A stretch of 64,000 bases of DNA from NCBI GenBank assembly GCA_002412965.1, contig DHWB01000003.1:641149-705148 (forward strand), given 5' to 3'. The translations under genes and the position numbers were made by a program. Each line of letters opens with the position of its first letter. The first letter of the stretch is position 1. Below, in pieces: positions 8,412 through 17,200 of this stretch. The notes under the pieces are model-generated. The model did not search any database, was not told where the DNA came from, and was given only the letters and a program-made list of their open reading frames with translations. Source of the stretch: Desulfomicrobium sp. UBA5193. GTDB lineage: Bacteria; Desulfobacterota; Desulfovibrionia; Desulfovibrionales; Desulfomicrobiaceae.

Positions 8412-9170
8412 ATGGAACATACCAAACCCAAGCATCGGGGATACTATCTGCTCCCCAACATGATGACCATGGCCAGCCTGCTGACTGGCTTCTTGGGTAT
8501 TTTGTGGTCCATTGAAGGACGCTTCGAGATGGCGGCCGTGGCCATCATCGTCAGCTGCGTCTTCGACGGTCTGGACGGGAAACTTGCCCGTCTGACCAAT
8601 TCCGCCTCTGATTTCGGGGTCCAGCTCGATTCCCTCGTCGATCTGGTCGCTTTCGGAGTCGGTCCGGCCGTGATGATCTATCAATGGCACACACACGATT
8701 TCGGACGCCTGGGCATCATGGCATCCTTTCTGGTCATTGCCTGCGGTTCTCTGCGTCTGGCGAGGTTCAACATCCAGACCGGCAAGATCAGCAAGAAGTT
8801 TTTCATTGGCCTGCCCATTCCCGCAGCGGCCTGCACCTTGGCTACCTTTGTTCTCTTTTCGTCCTACATCCCCGAAACCATGGCCACCTGGGTGCCCAAC
8901 TTCACCCTTGTGCTGGCTTTTCTGGTTTCCATTCTCATGGTCAGCAATGTCCGCTACGCGTCCTTCAAGGATGCCGAGGTCATTCGCGCTCATCGCTTCA
9001 GCGCCACGGTGACGGCACTGCTCATTTTCGTGCTGGTCGCCTCCGAACCCAAACTCCTGAGCTTTGTTTTTTTCATCGGTTACATCATTTCCGGTCTTAT
9101 CTACACCTACTTCATTCTGCCCCTACGCGGGAAATCCTTCCTACGAGAGTCTTCTCAAAAGATCTCGTAA
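8412..9170 (+). CDS. pssA: CDP-diacylglycerol--serine O-phosphatidyltransferase
   Basis: PssA joins CDP-diacylglycerol and serine to give phosphatidylserine in the inner membrane. The 252-residue protein has the CDP-alcohol phosphotransferase signature FDGLDGKLARLTNSASDFG followed by QLDSLVDLV near residues 52-80. It has about seven to eight hydrophobic segments. The next membrane enzyme of the pathway, psd, is directly upstream. The leu operon starts 114 bases further on, with no strong terminator between, so read-through into leuA is possible. Confidence 0.95.
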   Translation: MEHTKPKHRGYYLLPNMMTMASLLTGFLGILWSIEGRFEMAAVAIIVSCVFDGLDGKLARLTNSASDFGVQLDSLVDLVAFGVGPAVMIYQWHTHDFGRLGIMASFLVIACGSLRLARFNIQTGKISKKFFIGLPIPAAACTLATFVLFSSYIPETMATWVPNFTLVLAFLVSILMVSNVRYASFKDAEVIRAHRFSATVTALLIFVLVASEPKLLSFVFFIGYIISGLIYTYFILPLRGKSFLRESSQKIS

Positions 9171-9284
9171 AGGACACACGTAACCCCCTCATATTCGTTT
9201 GCAGGAAACGGCCATCCCGGCGCATAAGCAGCCAGGATCAGTCGCATTCAAATTTTGCCAATCCACCATAAGAAGGAGATCAAC

Positions 9285-10817
9285 ATGACAGAAAGAATTT
9301 TCATTTTCGATACGACGTTGCGTGACGGCGAGCAGTCCCCCGGCGCGACCATGAACCGCAATGAGAAAGTCCGTCTGGCCCGGCAGCTCGAGCACCTTGG
9401 CGTGGACATCATCGAAGCCGGATTTCCGGCCGCGAGCCAGGGCGATTTCGAAGCGGTGAGGGACATCGCCCTGGCCGTGCAGGGCTGTCAGGTCGCCGGG
9501 CTCTGCCGTGCACTGCCCTCGGACATCGACCGTGCCTGGGAAGCGGTCCAGGGCAATCCGCAGGGCCGCATCCATACATTCCTGGCCACCTCGGACATTC
9601 ATATGAAGTACAAGCTGCGCAAGGAACGCCATGAGGTCCTCGACATGGCCGAGGCGGCGGTCAAATACGCGGTTTCCAAGACGTCCAATGTGGAATTCTC
9701 GGCCGAGGACGCCTCCCGCTCCGACTGGGCCTTCCTGGCCCAGGTTTTCGAGCGCGTCATCGCTGCCGGCGCGACGACCATCAACGTCCCGGACACGGTC
9801 GGTTACACCCAGCCCCAGGAATTCGCCGAGCTGATCAAATATCTGCTGGCAAACGTCCCGAACAGCCACAAGGCCGTTTTCTCCGTGCACTGCCACAACG
9901 ACCTCGGGCTGGCCACGGCCAACACCCTGGCCGCCTTGAAGGCCGGCGCGCGGCAGGCCGAGGTGACCTTGAGCGGCATCGGCGAGCGGGCGGGCAACGC
10001 GGCCCTGGAAGAGGTGGTCATGTCCATGGACGTGCGCAAGGAGTTCTACCAGCTGACCACGAACATCAAGAAGGAGCAGATTTTCCCCTCCACTCGGCTC
10101 TTGTCTTTGATCATCGGGCAGCCTATACCCCCCTACAAATCGATTATCGGTGCCAATGCCTTTGCCCATGAGTCCGGCATCCATCAGGACGGGGTGCTCA
10201 AGAACCGTCTGACATATGAGATCATGACCCCGGAATCCGTGGGGCGCCAGGAAGAGGACATGGTGCTGGGCAAGCATTCGGGCCGGGCCGCCTTTGACAA
10301 GCGTCTGAAAGATCTCGGCTACCGCCTCGACGAGGAGCAGCTGGGCATTGTCTTCACCGCCATGAAGAAGCTGGCCGATCGAAAGAAGGAAATTTTCGTC
10401 GAAGACCTCGAAGCGGTCGTGCTCGATGAGATTTTCCGCATTCCGGACAAGTACCGCCTGGAATACCTGAGCGCGTTGAGCGGCAACATGGCCATCCCCA
10501 ACGCGGTCGTCAAAATGTACGTGGACGGCGAAGAACGGATACTGTCGGATTTCGGGACCGGCCCCATCGATGCTGTTTTCAACACTATCGGCAAGGTCGT
10601 GGGGCGTAGCCCCAAACTGATCCGCTATGCCGTCAACGCCATAACCGGCGGCACCGATGCCCAGGGCGAGGTGACCGTCAAGATAGAAGAAAACGGCAAA
10701 ACATCGGTGGGCCGCGCCTCTGACGCGGACATCATCGTGGCTAGCGCCAAGGCCTATCTGAACGCCTTGAACCGCTTGGCCAAAAGAGAGGAGGATACCA
10801 TATGCGCCAGACTTTAG
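9285..10817 (+). CDS. leuA: 2-isopropylmalate synthase
   Basis: LeuA condenses acetyl-CoA and 2-oxoisovalerate, the first step of leucine synthesis. The start ATG at 9285 has AAGGAG seven bases upstream. A TTG at 9255 was rejected because it lacks a ribosome site. The 510-residue product has FDTTLRDGEQSPGATM at the N terminus (metal-binding Asp and catalytic Arg) and HCHNDLGLATAN (metal-binding histidines). GIGERAGNAALEEVVM follows. The C-terminal regulatory domain (about 390-510) binds leucine for feedback inhibition in the family. The stop overlaps the leuC start by 16 bases. Confidence 0.97.
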   Translation: MTERIFIFDTTLRDGEQSPGATMNRNEKVRLARQLEHLGVDIIEAGFPAASQGDFEAVRDIALAVQGCQVAGLCRALPSDIDRAWEAVQGNPQGRIHTFLATSDIHMKYKLRKERHEVLDMAEAAVKYAVSKTSNVEFSAEDASRSDWAFLAQVFERVIAAGATTINVPDTVGYTQPQEFAELIKYLLANVPNSHKAVFSVHCHNDLGLATANTLAALKAGARQAEVTLSGIGERAGNAALEEVVMSMDVRKEFYQLTTNIKKEQIFPSTRLLSLIIGQPIPPYKSIIGANAFAHESGIHQDGVLKNRLTYEIMTPESVGRQEEDMVLGKHSGRAAFDKRLKDLGYRLDEEQLGIVFTAMKKLADRKKEIFVEDLEAVVLDEIFRIPDKYRLEYLSALSGNMAIPNAVVKMYVDGEERILSDFGTGPIDAVFNTIGKVVGRSPKLIRYAVNAITGGTDAQGEVTVKIEENGKTSVGRASDADIIVASAKAYLNALNRLAKREEDTICARL

Positions 10818-12064
10818 CTCAGAAAATACTGCAACGTCATACAGACCAGCCCATCACCGCGGACGGACAGATCGTCCAGTGCCGCGTCTCCCTGGTGCTG
10901 GCCAACGATATAACCGCGCCCCTCGCCATCAAGTCCATTCGTGGGATGGGCGTGAAGAAGGTTTTTGACAAGGACCGCGTGGCCCTGGTCTGTGATCACT
11001 TCACGCCGAACAAGGACATTGATTCCGCTGAGCAGGTCAAGGTCGTGCGTGATTTCGCCCGTGAAATGGACATCACCCATTATTATGAAGGCGGAAACGT
11101 GGGTGTGGAACACGCCATCCTGCCCGAATACGGACTGGTCGGACCCGGCGACATCATCGTCGGCGCGGACAGCCACACCTGCACCTACGGAGGCCTCGGC
11201 GCCTTCGCCACGGGCCTCGGCAGCACGGACATCGCCGCGGCCATGGCCCTGGGCGAGACCTGGTTCAAGGTGCCGGAGACCATCCGCGTCAACTTCACGG
11301 GCAAGCTGCCCGAGCATGTCGGCGGCAAGGATCTTGTCCTCTTCACCATCGCCCAGACCGGCGTGGCCGGAGCCCTTTACAAGGCCCTGGAATTCGGCGG
11401 CGAGGTCATCGACGGTCTGTCCGTCGAGGCTCGCATGACCATGGCCAACATGGCCATTGAGGCCGGCGGCAAGGTCGGGCTCTTTGCGGCCGACGAAAAG
11501 ACCCTGGCCTATTGCAAGGCTCATGGACGCCACGGCGACACGCCCATAGCGGCCGACGAGGGCGCCGCATACTGGAAGGAGATGACTTTCGATGTGTCGT
11601 CCTTTTCGCCCCAGATCGCCTGTCCGCACCTGCCGGACAACGTCCGTCCGGTGGAAGAGGTCAGCGATGTGCGCGTCGATCAGGTCGTGCTCGGTTCCTG
11701 CACCAACGGCCGCATCAGCGATCTGCGCGAGGCCGCGAAGATCATCAAGGGCCGCAAGGTGGCCAAGGGCGTGCGCTTCATCGTCATCCCGGCCTCTCCC
11801 GGCGCCTACTCCATGGCCCTGGACGAAGGCCTGCTGCGTATCTTCCTCGATGCCGGGGCCATCATCAGCCCGCCGACCTGCGGGCCGTGCCTTGGCGGCC
11901 ACATGGGCATCCTGGCCGGGGGCGAACGCTGTCTGGCCACCACCAACCGCAATTTCAAGGGCCGCATGGGCAGCCTGCAGTCCGAAGTCTACCTGGCAAA
12001 CCCCGCGGTTGCCGCAGCCACGGCCGTGACCGGGTTCATCACGCACCCGGCCACGCTGGCGTAA
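10802..12064 (+). CDS. leuC: 3-isopropylmalate dehydratase large subunit
   Basis: LeuC is the iron-sulfur subunit of isopropylmalate isomerase. The 420-residue protein belongs to the aconitase-like LeuC/HacA type. SHTCTYGGLGAFATGLGSTD is present, and the 4Fe-4S ligands lie in GSCTNGR and PPTCGPCLGGHMG. The start ATG overlaps the end of leuA by 16 bases, so translation is coupled (GAGAGGAGG lies upstream within leuA). leuD, the small subunit, starts 12 bases after the stop. At 420 residues it resembles the short LeuC/homoaconitase-like forms of anaerobes rather than the 466-residue enteric form. Confidence 0.96.
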   Translation: MRQTLAQKILQRHTDQPITADGQIVQCRVSLVLANDITAPLAIKSIRGMGVKKVFDKDRVALVCDHFTPNKDIDSAEQVKVVRDFAREMDITHYYEGGNVGVEHAILPEYGLVGPGDIIVGADSHTCTYGGLGAFATGLGSTDIAAAMALGETWFKVPETIRVNFTGKLPEHVGGKDLVLFTIAQTGVAGALYKALEFGGEVIDGLSVEARMTMANMAIEAGGKVGLFAADEKTLAYCKAHGRHGDTPIAADEGAAYWKEMTFDVSSFSPQIACPHLPDNVRPVEEVSDVRVDQVVLGSCTNGRISDLREAAKIIKGRKVAKGVRFIVIPASPGAYSMALDEGLLRIFLDAGAIISPPTCGPCLGGHMGILAGGERCLATTNRNFKGRMGSLQSEVYLANPAVAAATAVTGFITHPATLA

Positions 12065-12076
12065 AGGAGAGAGATC

Positions 12077-12571
12077 ATGACATTCAAAGGCAAAACCCAC
12101 GTCGTGGGCGACAATATCGATACGGACGCCATCATCCCGGCCAGGTTCCTGGTCACGGCGGACACGGCCGAGCTGGGCAAGAACTGTTTCGAAGGTTTGG
12201 AGGCCGGTTGGGTCAAGCGCGTGAGTCCTGGCGACATCCTGGTCGCGGGCGACAACTTCGGCTGCGGCTCCTCGCGCGAACACGCTCCTCTGGCCATTCT
12301 GGGCGCGGGCATCCCCGTGGTCCTGGCCAAGAGTTACGCCCGCATCTTCTACCGCAATTCCTTCAACATGGGACTCCTGCTGCTTGAACTGGGCGACGAC
12401 ATCGAGCGCATCAAGGAAGGCAACGAGCTGGAGATCGACGTGGCCGCAGGCACGATCAAGAACCTGACCACGAGGGAAACCATCGGCTTCATCCCTGTGG
12501 CCCCGTTCATGATGGAGATGCTCTCCGGCGGCGGCCTGGTGGAATACGTGAAGCGCAAGATCGCGAGCTGA
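12077..12571 (+). CDS. leuD: 3-isopropylmalate dehydratase small subunit
   Basis: LeuD carries the substrate-specificity loop of isopropylmalate isomerase. The 164-residue protein has DNIDTDAIIPARFL near the N terminus and GDNFGCGSSREHAP, the swivel-domain signature. AAGGAGAGAGATC precedes the ATG. The short length fits the partner of the short leuC type. The reading frame ends at 12571. The 121 bases up to leuB are occupied by a large palindromic repeat. Confidence 0.96.
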   Translation: MTFKGKTHVVGDNIDTDAIIPARFLVTADTAELGKNCFEGLEAGWVKRVSPGDILVAGDNFGCGSSREHAPLAILGAGIPVVLAKSYARIFYRNSFNMGLLLLELGDDIERIKEGNELEIDVAAGTIKNLTTRETIGFIPVAPFMMEMLSGGGLVEYVKRKIAS

Positions 12572-12581
12572 TGTTTATTTA

Positions 12582-12662
12582 AATGCCTCATTCCGGTTGG
12601 CCAAGCACCCATACCCCTTAAATGGGGTGCAGGGGGCAAGCCCCCTGCCCGCCGGAGGCATT
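12582..12662. repeat. Composite palindromic intergenic element between leuD and leuB
   Basis: An outer inverted repeat (AATGCCTC at 12582-12589, GAGGCATT at 12655-12662) encloses two inner hairpins. One is ACCCC/GGGGT around TTAAAT near 12611-12628. The other is a perfect nine-base stem GCAGGGGGC/GCCCCCTGC at 12629-12648. Elements built around a 'GGGGGCAAGCCCCC' core next to 'CGCCGGAGGC' are common between genes in Desulfovibrionales genomes. The hairpins could stabilise the leuACD message or attenuate leuB. No T-tract follows, so it is not a standard terminator. Confidence 0.7.
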
Positions 12663-12692
12663 CTTCTACAATACATAGAGTTGGAGCTTTCT

Positions 12693-13766
12693 ATGAACAT
12701 GAATATCTGCCTCATGCCCGGCGACGGCATAGGCCCTGAGATAGTGACCCAGGCCGTGCGGGTTCTGGAGAAGGTAGCGGCGAAGTTCGGGCACAGCGTG
12801 GAAACGCAGGAGGCGCTCATCGGCGGTGCGGCCATTGATGCTGTTGGCAATCCGCTGCCCGAGGCGACAATTGCCGCATGCAAGGCTGCGGACGCCGTGC
12901 TGCTGGGCGCGGTGGGCGGTCCCAAGTGGGACACCATCGACCCGGCCATCCGTCCCGAGAAGGGGCTGCTTGGCATCCGCAAGGCCCTGGGCCTTTTTTC
13001 CAACCTGCGTCCGGCGGTGCTTTTTCCGGAGCTGGCGGCGGCGTCCTATCTGCGCCCCGACATCATCGGCCAGGGTCTTGATATCATGGTCGTGCGCGAA
13101 CTGACGGGCGGGGCCTATTTCGGCGAGCCGCGCGGAGAGACCGTGGTGAACGGCGAGCGCGCCGCCTTCAACACCATGATCTACAGCGAGTCCGAGATCG
13201 AGCGCATCGTGCGCGTGGCCTGCGAGATCGCCCGCAAGCGCGGCAAGAAGCTCTGCTCCGTGGACAAGGCCAACGTGCTGGACGTGTCGCGCCTGTGGCG
13301 CGAGGTGGCCATCCGCACGGCGGCCGAATATCCGGACGTTGAGCTCTCGCACATGTACGTGGACAACGCGGCCATGCAGCTCATCCGCGACCCTTCGCAG
13401 TTCGACGTCATCGTGACCGAGAACCTGTTCGGCGACATCCTGTCCGACGAGGCCTCCATCATCACCGGCTCCATCGGCATGCTGCCCTCGGCCTCCATGG
13501 GCACTGGTCAGCCTGCGCTGTTCGAGCCCATTCATGGCTCGGCTCCGGATATCGCCGGTCAGGACGTCGCCAATCCCCTGGCCACCATCTTGTCCGTGTC
13601 CATGATGCTCAAGTTCGCCTTTGGCCTTGAAGCGGAAGCCGCGGCCATCGACGCGGCGGTCAAGAGCGTTCTGGCCCAGGGCTATCGCACCGGGGACATC
13701 TATGTTGGCGAGGGAACCAGGGTCGGCTGCACGGCCATGGGTTCGCTGGTGGTGGACGCGCTTTAA
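12693..13766 (+). CDS. leuB: 3-isopropylmalate dehydrogenase
   Basis: LeuB oxidises and decarboxylates 3-isopropylmalate with NAD. The ATG at 12693 has GGAG nine bases upstream and begins MNMNICLMPGDGIGPEI. An in-frame start at 12597 lies inside the palindromic repeat and was rejected. The 357-residue protein has LGAVGGPKWD and VRELTGGAYFGEPR. The metal and substrate site is ENLFGDILSDEASIITGS, and the NAD-binding loop is EPIHGSAPDIAGQDVANP. It is the last leu gene, ended by the terminator at 13817-13848. Confidence 0.97.
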   Translation: MNMNICLMPGDGIGPEIVTQAVRVLEKVAAKFGHSVETQEALIGGAAIDAVGNPLPEATIAACKAADAVLLGAVGGPKWDTIDPAIRPEKGLLGIRKALGLFSNLRPAVLFPELAAASYLRPDIIGQGLDIMVVRELTGGAYFGEPRGETVVNGERAAFNTMIYSESEIERIVRVACEIARKRGKKLCSVDKANVLDVSRLWREVAIRTAAEYPDVELSHMYVDNAAMQLIRDPSQFDVIVTENLFGDILSDEASIITGSIGMLPSASMGTGQPALFEPIHGSAPDIAGQDVANPLATILSVSMMLKFAFGLEAEAAAIDAAVKSVLAQGYRTGDIYVGEGTRVGCTAMGSLVVDAL

Positions 13767-13816
13767 ACTTCCTGGCGCGCGCACTGTTGTGCAACGCCTT
13801 GAAATATGGAAATGTC

Positions 13817-13848
13817 GGGCAGGTCATGATGACCTGCCCATTTTTTTT
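13817..13848 (+). terminator. Rho-independent terminator of the leu operon
   Basis: A perfect 11-base stem (GGGCAGGTCAT at 13817-13827 and ATGACCTGCCC at 13829-13839) is followed by eight T residues at 13841-13848. It lies 50 bases after the leuB stop. Its T-tract ends 13 bases before the GTG of the next gene, whose ribosome site follows directly. Confidence 0.9.
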
Positions 13849-13861
13849 CAAGGAGCGGACT

Positions 13862-14575
13862 GTGATTGAAGAGCTGCTGGCTGAAAACGGAATTATGCCG
13901 GATATTGGCGACGCCATGTTCGGCGACGCCTACGATCGCTGCCCGGCGGTTCAGAAATCCCTGATCAAGAACGCGGTGAGCTTCGCCTATGCCTTGAATC
14001 AGCGCGGGATTGAACCCGTCACGTCCACTCTGCGACTCGGCCATGTGGAGCAGACCGTGTGCCATGAGCGTCTGGACTGGGCCTTCTTTGCCGTGGACCT
14101 GCGTCGCTTTCCCATTCAGGCCGTTTTTTCGGCCATGGTGCAGGCCCTGGTGGCCAAGGTCGAAAATGTGGTCGTGCATGTTTCCGGACCCGTCACGGAG
14201 CCGTTCCTGTTCGGCTGTGATTTCGTGTCCGTGCAGCAGGTGCATACACAAGCGCCGGAGCGAATCCTGGAATTGCTTGCTACCGCAGGTCAGGGCGTGT
14301 GCATTGACCTGGCCGGACTGCGGCTGGACTATCCGCGCATGCTGCGTCCCGACCCTGCCGGGTACGGGGTGGAGCTGCTCGTTTCCGATTCCGAATACGC
14401 CACCGCTTACCGGGCCATCACCGCCGAGGTCTGCGAGCAGGCCCGCACCTATATTTCCTATGGCGGCGAAGCGGGCTCCGCGCCTGTGGTCATGGCCGAG
14501 CGGCTGCTCGGCTGCTGGGCCTGGGATGTCATCACTCCAGATACTTTTCGACGCGTTACATCCACCTTCTCCTGA
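13862..14575 (+). CDS. Conserved protein of unknown function downstream of leuB
   Basis: I do not recognise this 237-residue protein. A GTG start at 13862 is preferred because AAGGAG lies seven bases upstream. The in-frame ATG at 13787 would translate through the leu terminator hairpin. The product is soluble, begins VIEELLAENGIMPDIGDAMF, and has no signal peptide or transmembrane segment. Notable stretches are TSTLRLGHVEQTVCHERLDW, ENVVVHVSGPVTEPFLFGCD and GQGVCIDLAGLRLDY. It contains five cysteines. The gene ends 12 bases before an EF-G paralogue, so the pair is probably one transcript. No promoter can fit between the terminator and the start, so expression probably depends on read-through or on a promoter overlapping the terminator. 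Confidence 0.75.
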   Translation: MIEELLAENGIMPDIGDAMFGDAYDRCPAVQKSLIKNAVSFAYALNQRGIEPVTSTLRLGHVEQTVCHERLDWAFFAVDLRRFPIQAVFSAMVQALVAKVENVVVHVSGPVTEPFLFGCDFVSVQQVHTQAPERILELLATAGQGVCIDLAGLRLDYPRMLRPDPAGYGVELLVSDSEYATAYRAITAEVCEQARTYISYGGEAGSAPVVMAERLLGCWAWDVITPDTFRRVTSTFS

Positions 14576-14587
14576 GCTTGCTACCCC

Positions 14588-16594
14588 ATGAAAAAACACG
14601 CCATCGACATCACCACCCGCAACATCGGCATCATTGCCCACATCGACGCGGGCAAGACCACCCTGACCGAGCGCCTGCTCTATTACGCGCACAAGATCCA
14701 CAAGATCGGCGAGGTCCATGACGGCAACGCGACCATGGACTATCTCGAAGAGGAGCAGAAAAGGGGCATCACCATCACCTCGGCCTGCACGACGGTCAAG
14801 TGGCGGGACGCCAGGATCAACATCATCGACACCCCTGGCCATGTGGATTTCAACGTGGAGGTCGAGCGTGCGCTGCGTGTCTGCGACGGGGCCGTGGTTG
14901 TTTTTTGCGGGGTCAACGGAATCGAATCCCAGAGCGAGACCGTGTGGCGGCAGGCCCGGAAATACGGGCTGCCGAGACTCGTCTTCATCAACAAGACCGA
15001 CCGTCCGGGCGCCGATTTCTGGCGGGTCGTGCGGGATATCGAGGCGCGTCTGGCCATCCGGCCCCTGCCGGTGACGATTCCGTCCGCGTCTGTTGAAAGG
15101 GGTGTGCTTGATCTGCTGTGCGCCAAGGTGCTGGTCTTCGATGCCAAGGATCAGGGCGCCACGGTTGCGGAACTTGAGCCGGACGCCGCCGATCAGGAAC
15201 AGCTTGAAATGCGCCGCAAGGATCTCATCGAGGCACTGGCCGATGTTGATGACCTGATCATGGAGCAGTACTTGGCCGATGAGGACATCACCGACTCCGA
15301 GCTGCGGCTCGCCCTGCGCCGGGCGACCCTTTCGGGCCAGGCTGTTCCGGTCTACTGCGGCAGCGCCCTCAAGAATATAGGCGTGCAGCCCATCATGGAC
15401 GGCATTGTCCATTTTCTGCCCTCACCGGACGAGTCACATTCCCACGCCCATGTTTTGGAGCAGATGGAAGCGGAGAAAGTGCAGGCGGAGCAATTCGTGG
15501 GCTTTGTCTTCAAGGTTCTTTACGAGGGGCCGCACAAGAAGATATTCATTCGCGTTTACAACGGACGGATCCAGGAAAACAGCGCCGTGTACAACTCGCG
15601 GCTGGAGCGGTTTGAAAAGATCCATAACTTGTACACCGTCCACGCCAATCACTACGAACCGATCTCCGAGGCGCGCGCCGGGGAAATCATCCTGGCCACT
15701 GGACTCAAGGATTGCGTCACCGGAGACACGCTTTTTACCGGCAAGTCTGGGCTGCGCCTGGAAAACATCGACATCATCCAGCCTGTGCTGAATGTGGCTC
15801 TGGTTCCGGGCAGCGCCAGCGACACGGATAAACTTCAAGCGTTGCTTCAAAGATATTGCATCGAAGACCCAACCTTGCAGTCCTTTACGGACGAGGACAC
15901 GGACCAGCTCATTGTCGCGGGTTTGGGCGAGCTGCATCTGGAGGTCGTGCTGGAGCGGTTGCGCCGCGAGAGCGGAGTCAGTTTCCGCTATGGCAACCCG
16001 CAGGTCATCTTCCGGGAGACCATCCTCGTCGAAGCGAAGGGCGAGGGCACATGCCGCAAGCTTATCGGCGATCAGCTGCATCGCGCCCTGGTCAGGGTCG
16101 CTGTGCGTCCCGCTCCACGCGGGCAGGGCAATTGCTGTAGCGCGGAAATGCCGCTCACGAATCAAACGACCATCGCCCTCAAGGCCATGGAGGACGCACT
16201 GCAGGCCGGTATGCTGCAGGGTTGTCTTGTTGCCGATGTGGAAGCCAGGCTGGTGGCTGTTTCGCATTTCGAGGACGGGCTGACGGATCTCGGAGTACGC
16301 ATGGCCGCGCTCGATGCCATGAAGGAAGCTCTGGCTCATGCCTCGCCGGTCCTGCTCGAACCGATCATGGATGTAGAGCTGCGCATGCCGCAGGACTATG
16401 TCGGGGACTGCGTCAATCTGCTCGGAGCCAAGAACGCGCGCATCCTTGATGTTCGCACCTCAGATTTCGAATCCGGCATCACAGCCACGGCGCCCATGCG
16501 CCAGCTTTTCGGTTTCGCCACGGAGCTTCGCTCACGCACTAAAGGCAAAGCCTTTTACTCGCTGGTATTCAGTAAATATGATGTGGTGGGGTAG
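14588..16594 (+). CDS. Elongation factor G-like GTPase (paralogue)
   Basis: A translational GTPase of 668 residues, about 25-30 shorter than canonical EF-G. All GTPase motifs are present: G1 AHIDAGKTT, G2 RGITITSA, G3 DTPGH and G4 NKTD. EF-G domains II-V follow, with GLGELHLEVVLERL and a terminal YDVVG. The N terminus NIGIIAHIDAGKTTLTERLL is EF-G rather than TetM or LepA. It stands away from any str operon (rpsL/rpsG/tuf), so it is probably a secondary EF-G2-type factor. Such paralogues have been tied to ribosome recycling or slow elongation under stress. It follows the unknown gene by 12 bases and ends at a bidirectional terminator. Confidence 0.9.
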   Translation: MKKHAIDITTRNIGIIAHIDAGKTTLTERLLYYAHKIHKIGEVHDGNATMDYLEEEQKRGITITSACTTVKWRDARINIIDTPGHVDFNVEVERALRVCDGAVVVFCGVNGIESQSETVWRQARKYGLPRLVFINKTDRPGADFWRVVRDIEARLAIRPLPVTIPSASVERGVLDLLCAKVLVFDAKDQGATVAELEPDAADQEQLEMRRKDLIEALADVDDLIMEQYLADEDITDSELRLALRRATLSGQAVPVYCGSALKNIGVQPIMDGIVHFLPSPDESHSHAHVLEQMEAEKVQAEQFVGFVFKVLYEGPHKKIFIRVYNGRIQENSAVYNSRLERFEKIHNLYTVHANHYEPISEARAGEIILATGLKDCVTGDTLFTGKSGLRLENIDIIQPVLNVALVPGSASDTDKLQALLQRYCIEDPTLQSFTDEDTDQLIVAGLGELHLEVVLERLRRESGVSFRYGNPQVIFRETILVEAKGEGTCRKLIGDQLHRALVRVAVRPAPRGQGNCCSAEMPLTNQTTIALKAMEDALQAGMLQGCLVADVEARLVAVSHFEDGLTDLGVRMAALDAMKEALAHASPVLLEPIMDVELRMPQDYVGDCVNLLGAKNARILDVRTSDFESGITATAPMRQLFGFATELRSRTKGKAFYSLVFSKYDVVG

Positions 16595-16625
16595 GGGAGA
16601 GAGTCGAGAATAGGTGTTCTCCATG

Positions 16626-16671
16626 AAAAAGCAAAAGCCACGCGGTTGCCCTGCGTGGCTTATTGCTTTTT
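16626..16671. terminator. Bidirectional terminator between the EF-G paralogue and the usp gene
   Basis: AAAAAGCAA plus AAGCCACGC (16626-16643) pair with GCGTGGCTT plus TTGCTTTTT (16653-16671) around a nine-base loop, with one bulged A. The stem ends in five T on one strand and five A on the other. It can therefore terminate both convergent genes. Confidence 0.85.
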
Positions 16672-16684
16672 GGCAGATCCGCAA

Positions 16685-17200
16685 TCAGCAGGCGTGCTGC
16701 AGATTGGGGGCAGGGACGAAGCGCCATTTCTGCAGGCACGAGCTGCCGCAGGAATTGGAGCATTCGCATTCCTCGCCGATGACGACCACCGGCACGGAGC
16801 TTTGCTTGCTGACCGTGTCCGTCAGGGATCCGAGCACCTTGCGCGCAGCGGCCTGGCCTTTGGTGCCCATGATGATCATGTCGCAGTCATAGTCATGGGA
16901 GGCTTTGACGATGGCGTCAGCAGGCGCTCCGTATTCACCCACGATCTCGAACTCTATGCCGGCCTCTCTGCAGCCTTCTGCGAAGATGGCGAACACCTTG
17001 CCCATGCTTTCCAGATTCTTGCGCACGATTTTCTCGCGTCCGTCCGGGCTGATGCGTCCGCTGATCAGGCCGTGGGCGTGGAAGAGGATGACTTTTGCTC
17101 CGCATTGCTTGGCCAGCGCGATGGCATAGCGTTTCGCGCGACGTGAGGCTTCGCTGTCATTTACGGGTACCAGAAAAGTTTTGAAACCTGGCAATTTCAT
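16685..17200 (-). CDS. Universal stress protein (UspA family) with cysteine-rich tail
   Basis: A 171-residue cytoplasmic Usp domain protein. The start ATG at 17198-17200 has GGAG upstream. The N-terminal strand FKTFLVPVNDSEASRRAKRY and the late motif DMIIMGTKGQAAARKVLGS are typical. The glycine loop is one residue shorter than the G-2x-G-9x-G(S/T) ATP-binding consensus, so nucleotide binding is uncertain. The last 30 residues are unusual: GEECECSNSCGSSC followed by QHAC at the very end, six cysteines in all. They could bind a metal or a cluster, or act as a redox switch. The gene is monocistronic, with a terminator at 16626-16671. Confidence 0.9.
   Translation of the reverse strand: MKLPGFKTFLVPVNDSEASRRAKRYAIALAKQCGAKVILFHAHGLISGRISPDGREKIVRKNLESMGKVFAIFAEGCREAGIEFEIVGEYGAPADAIVKASHDYDCDMIIMGTKGQAAARKVLGSLTDTVSKQSSVPVVVIGEECECSNSCGSSCLQKWRFVPAPNLQHAC

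Noticed and set aside
13763..15412. 549-codon minus-strand frame over the leuB end, unknown gene and EF-G paralogue
   Set aside because: It spans three real features including the terminator hairpin and has the skewed composition of an antisense shadow.
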